DNA of 64,000 nt from Cymbomonas tetramitiformis (taxonomy: Eukaryota > Chlorophyta > Pyramimonadophyceae > Pyramimonadales > Pyramimonadaceae), in assembly GCA_001247695.2 (NCBI GenBank), contig LGRX02033412.1, positions 1 through 64,000 of the forward strand, read 5' to 3'. The notes beneath the pieces are model-generated. The model was not told where the DNA came from. It did no database searches and was given only the letters and a program-made list of their open reading frames with translations. Positions 22,664 to 34,600 of the stretch are shown here, in pieces; position 1 is the stretch's first letter, and each line of letters begins with the position of its first letter. Made by a program: the position numbers and the translations under genes.

Positions 22664-25600
22664 TCACCTCCCGGCACGTCCAATAGTGGGACTGGTTGGA
22701 TTTGTAGAAACAGGCGCATTCTGCAACCAGGTAGGAGGGTTCTCACTATTCGCCAGTTCTTGCTTCCACTGTTGCACTGCTTCCTTGCCCGCGATATATC
22801 CTGCGGCACAGGAGGTCATAGTGTCACACTCAGCCAGAGATCTCCAAAAAGTCGCGTCCTCTGATTATAGCACAGTGAGGAAGCACAGAACCAGCGGCAA
22901 CTAGTGTAGTGGCGCGAAGCACGTCGCCCGAGTTTAACGAAGGCCACCCCCTGCAGGGAATATCCCCACAATGGAGGGACAAGATTGGACAAGATTGGGC
23001 TGCGAAGCGGCGTGAAGACTGCGCGGAGCGCATGGCACCATGGTCCGGTAATGAAGTCGGCTTGCCAAGTACGGGAGTCTGGGATAGGTCCACTCCCTGA
23101 GCTCAAGCCTGTGTCCAGAAAACACGTAATAAATCTCACCAGGCTTTGGATCAATGATGTGGTTCAAAGGATGGGAGTCCAGAATCTCATCCTCATAGAT
23201 GACCTCAGGATTTTCACTTCCATGTGGAGGTTTAACCCTGAAAATCCTGAGGTCATCTATGAGGATGAGATTCTGGACTCCCATCCTTTGAACCACATCA
23301 TTGATCCAAAGCCTGGTGAGATTTATTATGTGTTTTCTGGACACAGGCTTGAGCTCAGGGAGTGGACCTATCCCAGACTCCCGTACTTGGCAAGCCGACT
23401 TCATTACCGGGCCATGGTGCCATGCGCTCCGTGCAGTCTTCACGCCGCTTCGCAGCCCAATATGCCAGCACTGGCAGTTCCATACATATTTACATGGCTG
23501 GCCCTCCCGCTAAAATAGCTTCCCAGGTGTGTCTTTGGCATCTTAGCATCTGTGAATTCCATGAGCCATGCGTGAAGGCAACAAACCAGCCAGTACAGCC
23601 ATACAACCACTCCCCTCACGCCTCCCTCAGGGCGCGCGCCTCCCCTCGGGGCGTCCGTCGACCAGGACTGAATCTCAAGACGGAGGGCCATAGCGGCATA
23701 ATGCTCAACTCCCCCCGCGACGCTACCCATTCAGAGGGGGAGGGAGCCATCGGCAGGCAGATATGCGAGGGTGGAGGGGAATCCCGGCAAGCAGGTGGTT
23801 TGCGAAGGGGCGAGGTACCCTCATCTGCAAGCTGCTTGTACTTGTGGTAATCCAGAAAGCCGAAACGGGCGGTGTCCGGACGGACCCAGCAGTTTGCCAG
23901 CTGCCGGGCCTCCGTGTTCACCTTGTGCTCGCTCCCCACGTATGCCAAGGTGGTGTTGATCTACGTCAGGCGCCAATCCCACGTCGTCACTCGCCCGATG
24001 CCTCCGAGAGCAGAGCCAGCGTGACAGGCCAACAACTCAGCTCAAATCTGATTGAGCAAATTGTTGTCAAAGGCAAAATGTGGAGCGCACAACAGCACAC
24101 ACCGCGCCTGAGGGACCCCATCGAATCGTCAGAGGCTCACTCTCTGAGCCATGGCGAGAGCAGGGAGCAACTGAGAGCGTGTGCGGCGTATCCTTGGACC
24201 GATTCCTTTGGCACTACGTAGCCACAGAAGATCAGCTGCACTATGTACCCACACCGGAGATCAAAGGATTCAGCACACACTTCGGGACACTGATCCGGAT
24301 TCTTCGGAGCTCACTAGTGAGAATGGGACCACCCAAGCCTCACTGGGCCACCTGAGCCCCTCTGCAACTGCACCGCCGGCACACTGCTGATGTATGTTTG
24401 GGAGTGCGTCTGTGCGTATCCTTGGACCGACTCCTTTGGCATCACATAACCAGAAAGGATTGGCTGCACTGTTGGTGTGCCTTTGAGAGAGAGTGTGTGG
24501 GGGGCGGCACCTGGGACAAGGACGGCATGCCTCCATAGGTGTCCTCTGGGTTCGGGATCCAGCGATTGGGTAAGAACCAGCGGAAGAGCAGCCACCAGCC
24601 AGAGAGCACCTCGCCGAAGTCGTAGGTGCACTTCGCACAGTGCCCGGCAACGTGCACAGCAATCACCTTCGAGGCACCCTGCGCCCAACCCCCCGTGCGC
24701 ACCTCACACGCCGCCCTTTTGCTGGCCGGTGCCAAGGCCCCCGAGGAGGCATGGTCCGCAAAAACTCCGAGTGAGAAGGTCGACCTGGGCGCCTGAGAGC
24801 CGACTGTCCATATGCATGTTCGGGTGTCTGCCCTTGCATGTCAGGCAACAAGCTCCGTTTGTGTTGCATCCTGCCGTCAACTGCCTCTCAAGGGTCTGAA
24901 GGGACTCAAGGGTCTGGAGGGTCTCAAGGGTCTCGAGGGACTCAAGGGGGTCTGAAGGGACTCAAGGGATTGGAGGGTCTGAAGGGTCTGAAGGGTCTGA
25001 AGGGTCTGAAGGGTCTCGAGGACTCAAGGGGTCTCAAGGGACTCAAGGGATTGGAGGGTCTCAAGGGTCTCAAGGCTGTCTCAAGGCGGTCTTAAGTGGG
25101 TCTGAAGGGTCTCAAGGCGGTCTCAAGGGGGTCTAAAGGGTCTCAAGGGGGTCTCAAGGGAGGATGGAGTAAGCACCATGGAGGACCGCATGATGTCACA
25201 AGGCAGATTGTTGAGGTAGCCGCCGTCCACCAGGCAGTACAGCTTTCCATCAGACTCGCGCTTGTCACATATTGGAGGCAGGAAGCCCCCTGTCGCCGCC
25301 TCCGCCCCCCCCATAGACCACCCCAAGCCACCCGCATTCCCCATAAGAAATCGCGCTTATCTTCCAAAGCCAGCCCGTGGCTAGTACTCCCAGCAGTGGG
25401 CAGGGCCGTGCCAAGATGCCACATAGACAAGCTGTAAGAACAGCAGCATGGATGACAGCACGGCCCTATAGGCATGCGCGCATCACTGACGGGGTCGCAG
25501 CATCAAGCGCCAGCACCTCCCGGGGCATGGCGTAGGTGTGCTCTGGTGGCACGCCCCCAAGCGGCTCACCCACGCGCCCAGCAAGCCGTGCCGGCCTGGC

Positions 25601-28600
25601 TGATGCAGGGAAGCAGCAGCCGAATGCGGGCACCGAGGAGCTCCCCGCACAAATCAAGGGGAGACACAGCATGTGGCTGCCACCACCCGCTGCCTCTCCT
25701 TCAAGTAAAGGCAGACGAGCATGCCGCAGGCCTCAAGAGGCTGTGCCCGCCAGACATGCACCACAGGGACCACCACAATCCATGGCCGGCCTCCACCAGG
25801 AGCTCGCCCCCATTCACAACAACGTCCCAGCACCTCACACCCAGATCCCAGATCTGTGAACAAGGAAAATAAAAGATAGAAATGGCACTCTTCGCAGAGG
25901 GCTGCAGGGCGCGGGGCCTCTTTGAGGACGAGTCCCACAGAAAGCGCAAAGACCCGCGAAGCATCGCCCCGCGAGAGGCGGCGAACTTCGGAGGTGACGG
26001 CTTCGCCCTGCGAGAGGAAGCGAACTTCGGAGGTGACGGCTTCGCCCCGCGAGAGGCAGCGAACTTCAGAGGTGACGGCTTCGCACAGCGAGAGGAAGCG
26101 AACTTCGGAGGTGACGGCTTCGCCCCGCGAGAGGAAGCGAACTTCGGAGGTGACGGCTTCGCCCTGCGAGAGGCGGCGTAGGAGGACGCAAGCAAGCGGG
26201 CGCAGCCATCTCCGCGCATCTGCCCACGCAGAAGAATGACTGCGGCCGCTCCCAGCTCTTGCTGAGGCTGCCACAGCAGCAGGCGCAGGGGTGCTGAGAG
26301 GGGACATCGAGAAGGGGAGGTGGAGGAGGGCACCGATGGCACACGATGCGCGCACATAGCGCCACACAGTCCCTGCGCGGTGCACCATCAGCTTGAAAGT
26401 GTTGATGTCCACCGAGCAGCAGTAGAATGGTATTCGCTGCGCATGCGCCCACCCCCCAGCATAAGCCCCAATGGCCCCTTTCTCAACTTTCTCACCAGAG
26501 ATTGATTCTGGTGCTGCGCTGTCATGAGGTCAATTCATCAAGCCATGATCGAGCAACATCGAGCAGACAAAGCACGGGCCACTGAGCACGATGCGAGCGT
26601 TCGCTTGACGCTGCCGCTATTCCCAGATATCTGTTAAATGCCGACACAAATCTGCAAGCCGCCGCCTGTCGTCCCAGTGTGGAGCGCTTCCTGTCATGCG
26701 GAACCTTTTATGACGTTGCTGTGATGATATATGACACATGCCATGTAACCCAAAATGGCATGCGTCGCGTGCCTCGCGCCACAGTCAGTCGGTCTCCTCT
26801 GTTTTTCTTTTTTAAGTTTTTAGTTGTATCAATGTGTGTGTGTTTGTTACATTGAGAACTTCCAGATGGGGGGGGGCGAGGGTCATTTTTTAGGTGCCGG
26901 TCACTTGAAGGGACATGTGATCGCCACGTCACACAGAGTGATATCCACCTCCAGAGCTCCGAGCCCAAAGCTCCCACTTTGAACCTGGCAGCTGTCATTC
27001 ACCGCTCGCGGCGCAAGGGGGGCCTCGTGCCTGCCTCCGTTGAGGATGCGTGATCCCCAAAACCTCCAAAATAGGCCGCAGCAGCGAGGATGCCACGTCA
27101 GCAGCGAGGATGCCACGTCAGCAGCGAGGATGCCACAACTGCATGAGATATCTGCCCACTGGTGCTTTTCGCCGTAAGCTAATGCCAGGAAATTTTGTCT
27201 GCCCCACCACACCGGTGGGCCCGCCCGCAGGCCATGGCGCAGCTCGGCTTCTCACCATGTCTTCGATGAGGGTGTCCTGGAAGGCGCTCTTGAGCACTCC
27301 ATTGAAGGACCGGCCCGTGAAGTAGGACACCTGCTCACCGCCTCCGCCCACCACAATAACTACCCTTCAGCACGTAGCAACAAGCCATGCCACCGGGAGG
27401 GGCGCTTCAGTGTGGCTAAGCTCGGCGGACACCCTCTTGCCCTCGGCAGCGTAGAGGGGGAAAGCGGGAGAGAGGCGCGCCAGCGGGCGAGTGTCATCGT
27501 CAGCGGCCTGAATGTGGAGGTGGGTGAGTGTCATCATCAGCGGCCTGAATGTGGAGGTGTGGGCGAGTGTCATCGTCAGCGTTGTGAATGTGGAGGTGGG
27601 CGAGGTGTCATCGTCAGCGTTGTGAATGTGGAGCGGGCGAGTGTCATCATCAGCGTTGTGAATGTGGAGGAGGGCGGCGTCATCATCAGCGGCCTGACTG
27701 TGGAGGCGTGGGCGAGTGTCATCATCAGCGGCCTGAACGTGGAGGTGTGGGCGAGTGTCATCATCAGCGGCCTGAATGTGGAGGCGGACGATGCTGAGGG
27801 CAAGCGGGCAACCTCACCACTGGCACCGTAATATCTTTCACGAAGTTCCATGTGCTGCTGACCTGAGCAGCTCGCCCTCTCCCCACCCGGCAGCGGTCTC
27901 AGGCCAGGGCGCTTCTAGCATCACATGGAGGGACCCTTCTCCACCCGCTCCGTCCCCGTGTCTCCTCCAGTCTTGGAGACGCTCCTGGGCAGCCTCACGG
28001 AGGCCGGGCGATGGACTCGGCCGACTGCCAAGCACTCACAGCCAGCGGAAAGGGGTCAACCGAAGGCAATGACTGCACAGCACCTCGGACGCAAGCAGGT
28101 ATACCGATGACCGGGTGCTCCTCCACGTGCCATGCCTGGCGAATGCAGCGCCCTGCATCGAAGCAACCCCCAGCACCTCCCCTGCTGGTGAGCCCCGCCC
28201 CTCAACCAAGCCCACCCTGCAGGGACCCACGGGAGCCAGGGCGGGGCGTGGGGTTGGCCTGGCGGGGATGCCTCCACAGGGAGACCCGAGATACCCTCAG
28301 GCTGCTCCCAAGTAGGTGCTCCTGCCACCGCATCCATTGGTGGAATCCCAGGAGTGCGGTGAAGGTACTGGTGAAGGGACTCCGGCCCCTTCCCTCCTGA
28401 TCGGAGTGGGCCGCAGACAGGCTGGCAAATGTGTTCACGCGAGGGAGGAGGAGCTGCGCCCTGCTCCACTCTGCAAGCCTTGCCGAGGTTGAGGAGCAGG
28501 GCGCAGCTCAAGTGCGAGTGTTGAAGCGTGCAGCTCCGAGTGCTGGTGCGTTCTGCACAGCTCGAATGCGAGTCCCGAGGGTGAGTAGCTCCGTGCCGGT

Positions 28601-31600
28601 GCGCCTCACGTGCGCAAATACGAGTGTTGGAGGCAGCGGTAATTTATTCTTGTGCGACTTGATTGCATCTCTCAAAATATGAGTGCTGAAGGGGGGAAAA
28701 GGAAGATCAACCTTGGTTGGGCTCCCGCAGAAGGAGGGGAGCGCACCGGGTTTGGGAGGGATGAAGGCTTTTCTTGAGGTGGAAAGGGGAGGGGGCGGAT
28801 GGGTTTGTGTTTCCGCAGAGGGAGGGAAGGAAAAAAGCTAATTTCGCACGTAGGGAAGGGCGCGTCAGTTCCGAATTCGAATGCATGGTCTCGTGTGAAT
28901 GTGGAGATGGTTGGAATGTGAGTTTGGCTCGCAGAAAGAACAACGGACTGTCATTCATCATCCATTCCTGCCCGAGACAATCCAAATTTACATTTATTAT
29001 TCCGACGCGTAATCGATGCGATAGACTTAGAAACAAAGGTTGAGGAATTGCAAAGAGCATTGCGTGTCTGCAGCAAAAGGATGGCAAACATGGTCGCAGG
29101 CCAGTATGGAATGTTTCAGCCAAATAAACGTCCATACTGGCCTGCGACCATGTTTGCCATCCTTTTGCTGCCAGACACGCAATGCTCTTTGCAATTCCTC
29201 AACCTTTGTTTCTAAGTCTATCGCATCGATTACGCGTCGAGGAATAATAAATGTAAATTTGGATTGTCTCGGGCAGGAATGGATGATGAATGACAGTCCG
29301 TTGTTCTTTCTGCGAGCCAAACTCACATTCCAACCATCTCCACATTCACACGAGACCATGCATTCGAATTCGGAACTGACGCGCCCTTCCCTACGTGCGA
29401 AATTAGCTTTTTTCCTTCCCTCCCTCTGCGGAAACACAAACCCATCCGCCCCCTCCCCTTTCCACCTCAAGAAAAGCCTTCATCCCTCCCAAACCCGGTG
29501 CGCTCCCCTCCTTCTGCGGGAGCCCAACCAAGGTCGATCCCCCTTTTCCCCCCTTCAGCACTCATATTTTGAGAGATGCAATCAAGTCGCACAAGCACAT
29601 TACCGCTGCCTCCAACACTCGTATTTGCGCACGTGAGGCGCACCGGCACGGAGCTACTCACCCTCGGGACTCGCATTCGAGCTTTGCAGGACGCACCAGC
29701 ACTCGGAGCTGCACACTTCAACCTCGGCAAGGCTCGCAGAGTGGAGCAGGGCGCAACTCCTCCTCCCTCACGTGAACCCATTTGCCGGCCGGCCACTTCG
29801 ACCAGGAGGGAAGGGGCCGGAGTCCCTTCACCAAAACCCAACAGCGCTTCGGACCGCTCGGTATTCTTCCAAACGGGGTGGGTGCTGGACTTTGTGAGGC
29901 CCCTGCCACCAGTTAAGTCTGAGGTGGGCTCCTGCCGCCTTCACAATAGACGCACCACGTGGCAACGGACCGGCTGTGCGCGCCGGGCCAGGCGGCTCCG
30001 TCATTCCTATCGCGGGTCAAATCGTGGAGAGAGGGTAGACGGGGGAGTCGCGAGGGCCGTGCATAGCACCCGCGTCCAGGGCTCGGGAGCGGTATCTGCG
30101 GCATTCTCGCGGCTGGCGGGCGGCGGGCGGCGGGCGGCGGGCGGGGTATACCACGAAGGATCCCTGGGATGTCCCTCCTATGAGGTCTACCGGGACGCCC
30201 TCCTCCTCCAAGGCACGCAACACGCCCACGTGCGCCAGCCCTCTTGCTCCACCCCCACCCAGAACAAGTCCAACGGCCTGCCCCTGTAGAGCCGCTCCCA
30301 CCGATGGCGCCTCCTTCAGTGCCTCTCCTCCCGCGGTGAAGCCCTTGAGATGTGGCGCGCGCATCGACGTGTGGCGCGGGCATTGACATGTAGCGCGCGC
30401 ATTGACATGTGGCGCGCGCACTGACGTGTGGCGCGGGCATCGGCATGTGGCGCGCGCATTGACGTGTGGCGCGCGCATTGACATGTGGCGCGCGCATTGA
30501 CATGTGGCGCGCGCATTGACATGTAGCGCGCGCACTGACATGTGGCGGCGCATTGACAGGTGGCCGGCGCATTGACATGTGGCGCGCGCATTGACATGTG
30601 GCCGGCGCATTGACATGTGGCGCGCGCATTGACATGTGGCGCGCGCATCGACATGTGGCCGGCGCATTGACATGTGGCGCGCGCATTGACAGGTGGCCTG
30701 CACATTAACATGCGCCGGCGCATTGACATGTGGCGCGCGCAACGACATGTGGCCGGCGCATTGACAGGTGGCCGGCGCATTGACATGTGGCGCGCGCATT
30801 GACATGTGGCCGGCGCATTGACGTGTGGCGCGCGCATTGACATGTGGCACGCGCATAGAGATGTGGCGCGCGCATTGACATGTGGCCGGCGCACTGACAT
30901 GTGGCGCGCGCATTGACATGTGGCCAGCGCAAGTGCGGGCCTCGCGGGTGTTGGAGATGGCGGCGCCGCATCACAGTGAGCAAGCACAGTGACGGGCACA
31001 AGGGAGGAAGTCCGGGACGAACAAGAACGGAGCTTCAATCCCAATCGATTGAGGTTGAAGTGACGTTCACTTTCCCAGGTTTACCAGGAGCAGCGCCAGA
31101 TGTCGAGAGTCAAGAGGGCCCAAGACAGAGATCTGATATGGCGACAATGTGACAAAGAGTCATTGGCGGGGGCCAACCGTGAGCCAGCGAGCCACTCGTT
31201 GCAGGTCCTGGGCAGACTCCTTGCGCTGCAGTGCCAGCTCAGGCGCAGATGACGGCTCCCGGCCTATTCCTGCCACGTCGCCAGGCTTGCCTGGCCATGC
31301 CACGTGGTGATGGCGAGAGACCTTGGGAATCGCCGCAATCCAATCGCGTCCCTGTCCAATGGCCCCAACACCCAGGTCAGACGTGCGCCCAGTTCCAGGT
31401 GCGACCCTTGACGCGTGCACTCGTAAGGCGAGTCTCGAGGGGGCCAGCCATCGAGGGCCTCGGCTGGAGGGGGGCTTCGTCACCAAGGGGGGCGTCATAC
31501 GTTGATGTGTTTGAAAGGTGCCATCCTAATGTACCCCACAGATAGTAGCCTCGAAAGGATTGTTGCACAGGCAGTCTTTAACCCAGGAGGGTTTAGCAAG

Positions 31601-34600
31601 CCTTCAAGGACATCGCCCCGCAAGTTTGGGGGCAGCACTGAGGGGGCGGACGTACTCCGGAGCGCGGGATCCCCCAGCCACCGCGATGTAGCAGCAGCAG
31701 CTCCACACATGCGCAGCTCCCGCTCAAGATCTCGACCACCTTGCCCACATCTGCGGCCCCTCCACCCCGAAGCCCAGCCTACCCTTTCAAACCTCCCGCG
31801 CTCTGTTGGGCTGTTTTGCACCGTTCGGCGGCATTAGCGTCTCCTGCATTGATCAATCTGTAAGTGCATTACCCGCGCCTGCTCACCGTGCGCCCACCCC
31901 AAGGGCCATCATCAACAGATCAGGGAGGGTAGGGCACCCCCACGCGCCACCCCAAGGGCCACCATCAACAGATCAGGAAGGGGAGGGCCCCCCCACGCGC
32001 CACCCCATCGCCCTCACAACTCTCGCAGCTGGTGTAAGAGCTCAGCTCGCAACAAGCTCCGACGGTTCCACTTGTCTGTGACACTGGCCAAGCAGTGTGC
32101 CACCCCTTAAGCCCCTCTCCTAAAGGCAGCGAGCCCCATCACACAGGCCGTTGATGCGCCGCAAAAGGCAGCGAGCCCCATCACACAGGCCGTTGATGCG
32201 CCGCAAATGGCAGCGAGCCAATCACACCAGCCGTTGATGCGCCGCAAAAGGCAGCGAGCCAATCACACCAGCCGTTGATGCGCCGCAAAAGGCAGCGAGC
32301 CAATCACGCCAGCCGTTGATGCGCCGCAAAAGGCAGTGAGCTAATCACCTCGGCCGTTGAGCGCGGCGAATTGGATGTGCAAGAATTGAGCAGCCAGTGA
32401 CACCGCAGGGTGTGACATATCAAAAATGCTCAGTGATACCGCCGTGCACGGCGACGCAAGCGAGAGACCGCCAGAGTCGGTGCTTACCCTCGGACGAGTC
32501 TGCAGGAGATTGACCGATGTCCGCGACCACCACCACAATATCCGACTGCCGGACGCAGCGCCGTGTCCAGCTGGATGTCACGTCGTCGTCTGTGAGGTAA
32601 AGAAGCACCTGATGCATCTTCTGCTGCTGCTCAAGCCACTGAGCTAGCGCCAGGTCCCCGAATGCACTCTGCACCTTCGACACAGATGTCGAATGAGGCA
32701 CCTCTTGCGCCGCAAACGAGCTGTCCAGCACGCGCGCGCGCCGCACTCCTGCAGACCCCCCCACACGCCCCTCGGCGCACCCCTCTGCCAGCAGCACGAG
32801 TGCCTCGCCCGCAGAATGTGCCGTGCCCGTCACCGCCTGCAGCAAAGGAGCCCTCGGCGTGCGAGACTTTGCGAGTGTCCTGAGATGGCAGCTGGCAAGG
32901 CACGGCTGCTTGCGGCAGGCAGCGGCCGGCCTGCTCCGCGCCGGTCCCTGACTGCCAGCTGGCGTGGCGCGCAGACGGTGGAAGGGAGGATCTCTCCTGT
33001 TAGAATTGGATTGAGCAAACTCAGGCCTTGCGCATCCGCCACTTGTCAGCCAGGCCGTCGACATGTCCATCGCAGGAGCCACATCTTGATTTGAAGTATG
33101 TAAAATTTTTACATGAAAAGATGGCGAAAATTGTACTAACTCCACAAATTGTGCTAGGCCTGTAGCCAGCCAATCGCGGCTCGCTATCTTCCCTGGCCGA
33201 CGGGCTCCCAGGTCAACTGGAGACTGAGGCTTGTGGGTGGGGATGGGGATGGGGACAGGTGCACACACCAACATGCCCGAGGGCTGCGGCGAGCCCCTCG
33301 GTGACGTGGCGCAGGTCGTGCCCCCCCAGTGCGCTGCCCACGCCGACCAGTGCGACCGTGGCCTCCCCGCTGGTGTGCCCCGGCCCGCTACTCTGGTTGG
33401 CTTTGGTACGGCGAAGCGTGATCGCCTTGAGCAGCCGCAGCACCGTGGGCGGGGACTCGGCCGCCAGGATCTCCAGGAGCACCGTCGGCAGCCGAACGAG
33501 ATGCGTGTCGCGCATGGCCTGCACTGTGGCCAGATACTCGCCCCTCCGCACGCTGGGACTCTCCCGGACTCCCCATCACTGACTCCTCCCCGACTGCCAT
33601 GCCTGCGACAGCCCCTCGTCCCCACCAACACCGCACATTTCGCCGCCGCATTTCAGCAACTCCAAAGATGTCCAAAAATCAAAACGCTCCATGGCCCTTC
33701 CTCTGCGAGTATGCCGTGGCCCCTCCGCTGCGAGTATGCCGTGGCCTCTCCTCTGCGAGTATGCCGTGGCCACTCCTCTGCGAGTATGCCGTGGCCACCT
33801 CTGCGAGTATGCCGTGGCGCTCCGCTGCGAGTATGCCGTGGCCCCGCGCCGCTGCGAGTATGACGTGGCCCCTCCGCTGCGAGTATGCCGTGCGCCTCCT
33901 CCTCTGCGAGTATGCCGTGGCGCCTCCGCTGCGAGTATGCCGTGGCCTCTCCGCTGCGAGTATGCCGTGGCCCCTCCTCTGCGAGTATGCCATGGCCCCT
34001 CCTCTGTAAGATCCTCTCTATCCTGTGATGCTGGGCGATGCGCATGAAGATACAGAGAGAATCGGACAGCACTCGAGAGCTGCTCGCTGTAACTTCTGGG
34101 GTCAAGCCTTTTGACCGGCTCTCCCTATAGTCTTGGGGGTCCAGCTGGCAGCCCGGGGGAACGCAGCTGAAATGTGGACACGGAGCGTCGCCTTCGGAGA
34201 GGCCGTGAGCGGCGCATCGCGAGAATGAGGTCGGGCGGCTGTGCACAGTGGGTGCTCCGTGAGAGCAAGGAGCGCCCGATGGAAGATAGCTTCGATACGC
34301 AGCCAATGATCGCATGACCAGTGCAGCAGGGATCTGACGGCAGACGCCGGGCGCTGGATGCAGAGGCATCGCCCTTGCCCAGCTTCGGGGAGGCGTGCAG
34401 AGGTGCAGCGGATAGCCTCATCGTCAGAATGCTGACCGTATTTGTGCCAAGCGTCACCAAGTCACGGAAATGTGGGTGACACGCCGACTAACTTGAGGCA
34501 TAGCTCCGTAGCCACCCCGCATCCGCTCTACTTCCAAGGCTCGAGCGTAACATCCCGCTCAGTGGAGGTAGTCAGCCCACATCACGCCGGCCTCCGCAGC

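Noticed and set aside
24838..25095. Plus-strand collagen-like peptide ([10 protein letters not shown])
   Set aside because: It is a reading of a 9-10-bp minisatellite on the strand opposite the esterase, inside an intron between two catalytic exons. No flanking collagen features.
28774..29470. Two related proteins beginning [20 protein letters not shown] on opposite strands
   Set aside because: They are the two arms of the same inverted repeat, so the similarity is not independent evidence of coding.
33653..34369. Long open frames on both strands ([16 protein letters not shown] and [12 protein letters not shown] peptides)
   Set aside because: These are products of the 24-27-bp minisatellite in an esterase intron. 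They have no homology, and several overlapping frames are open at once.
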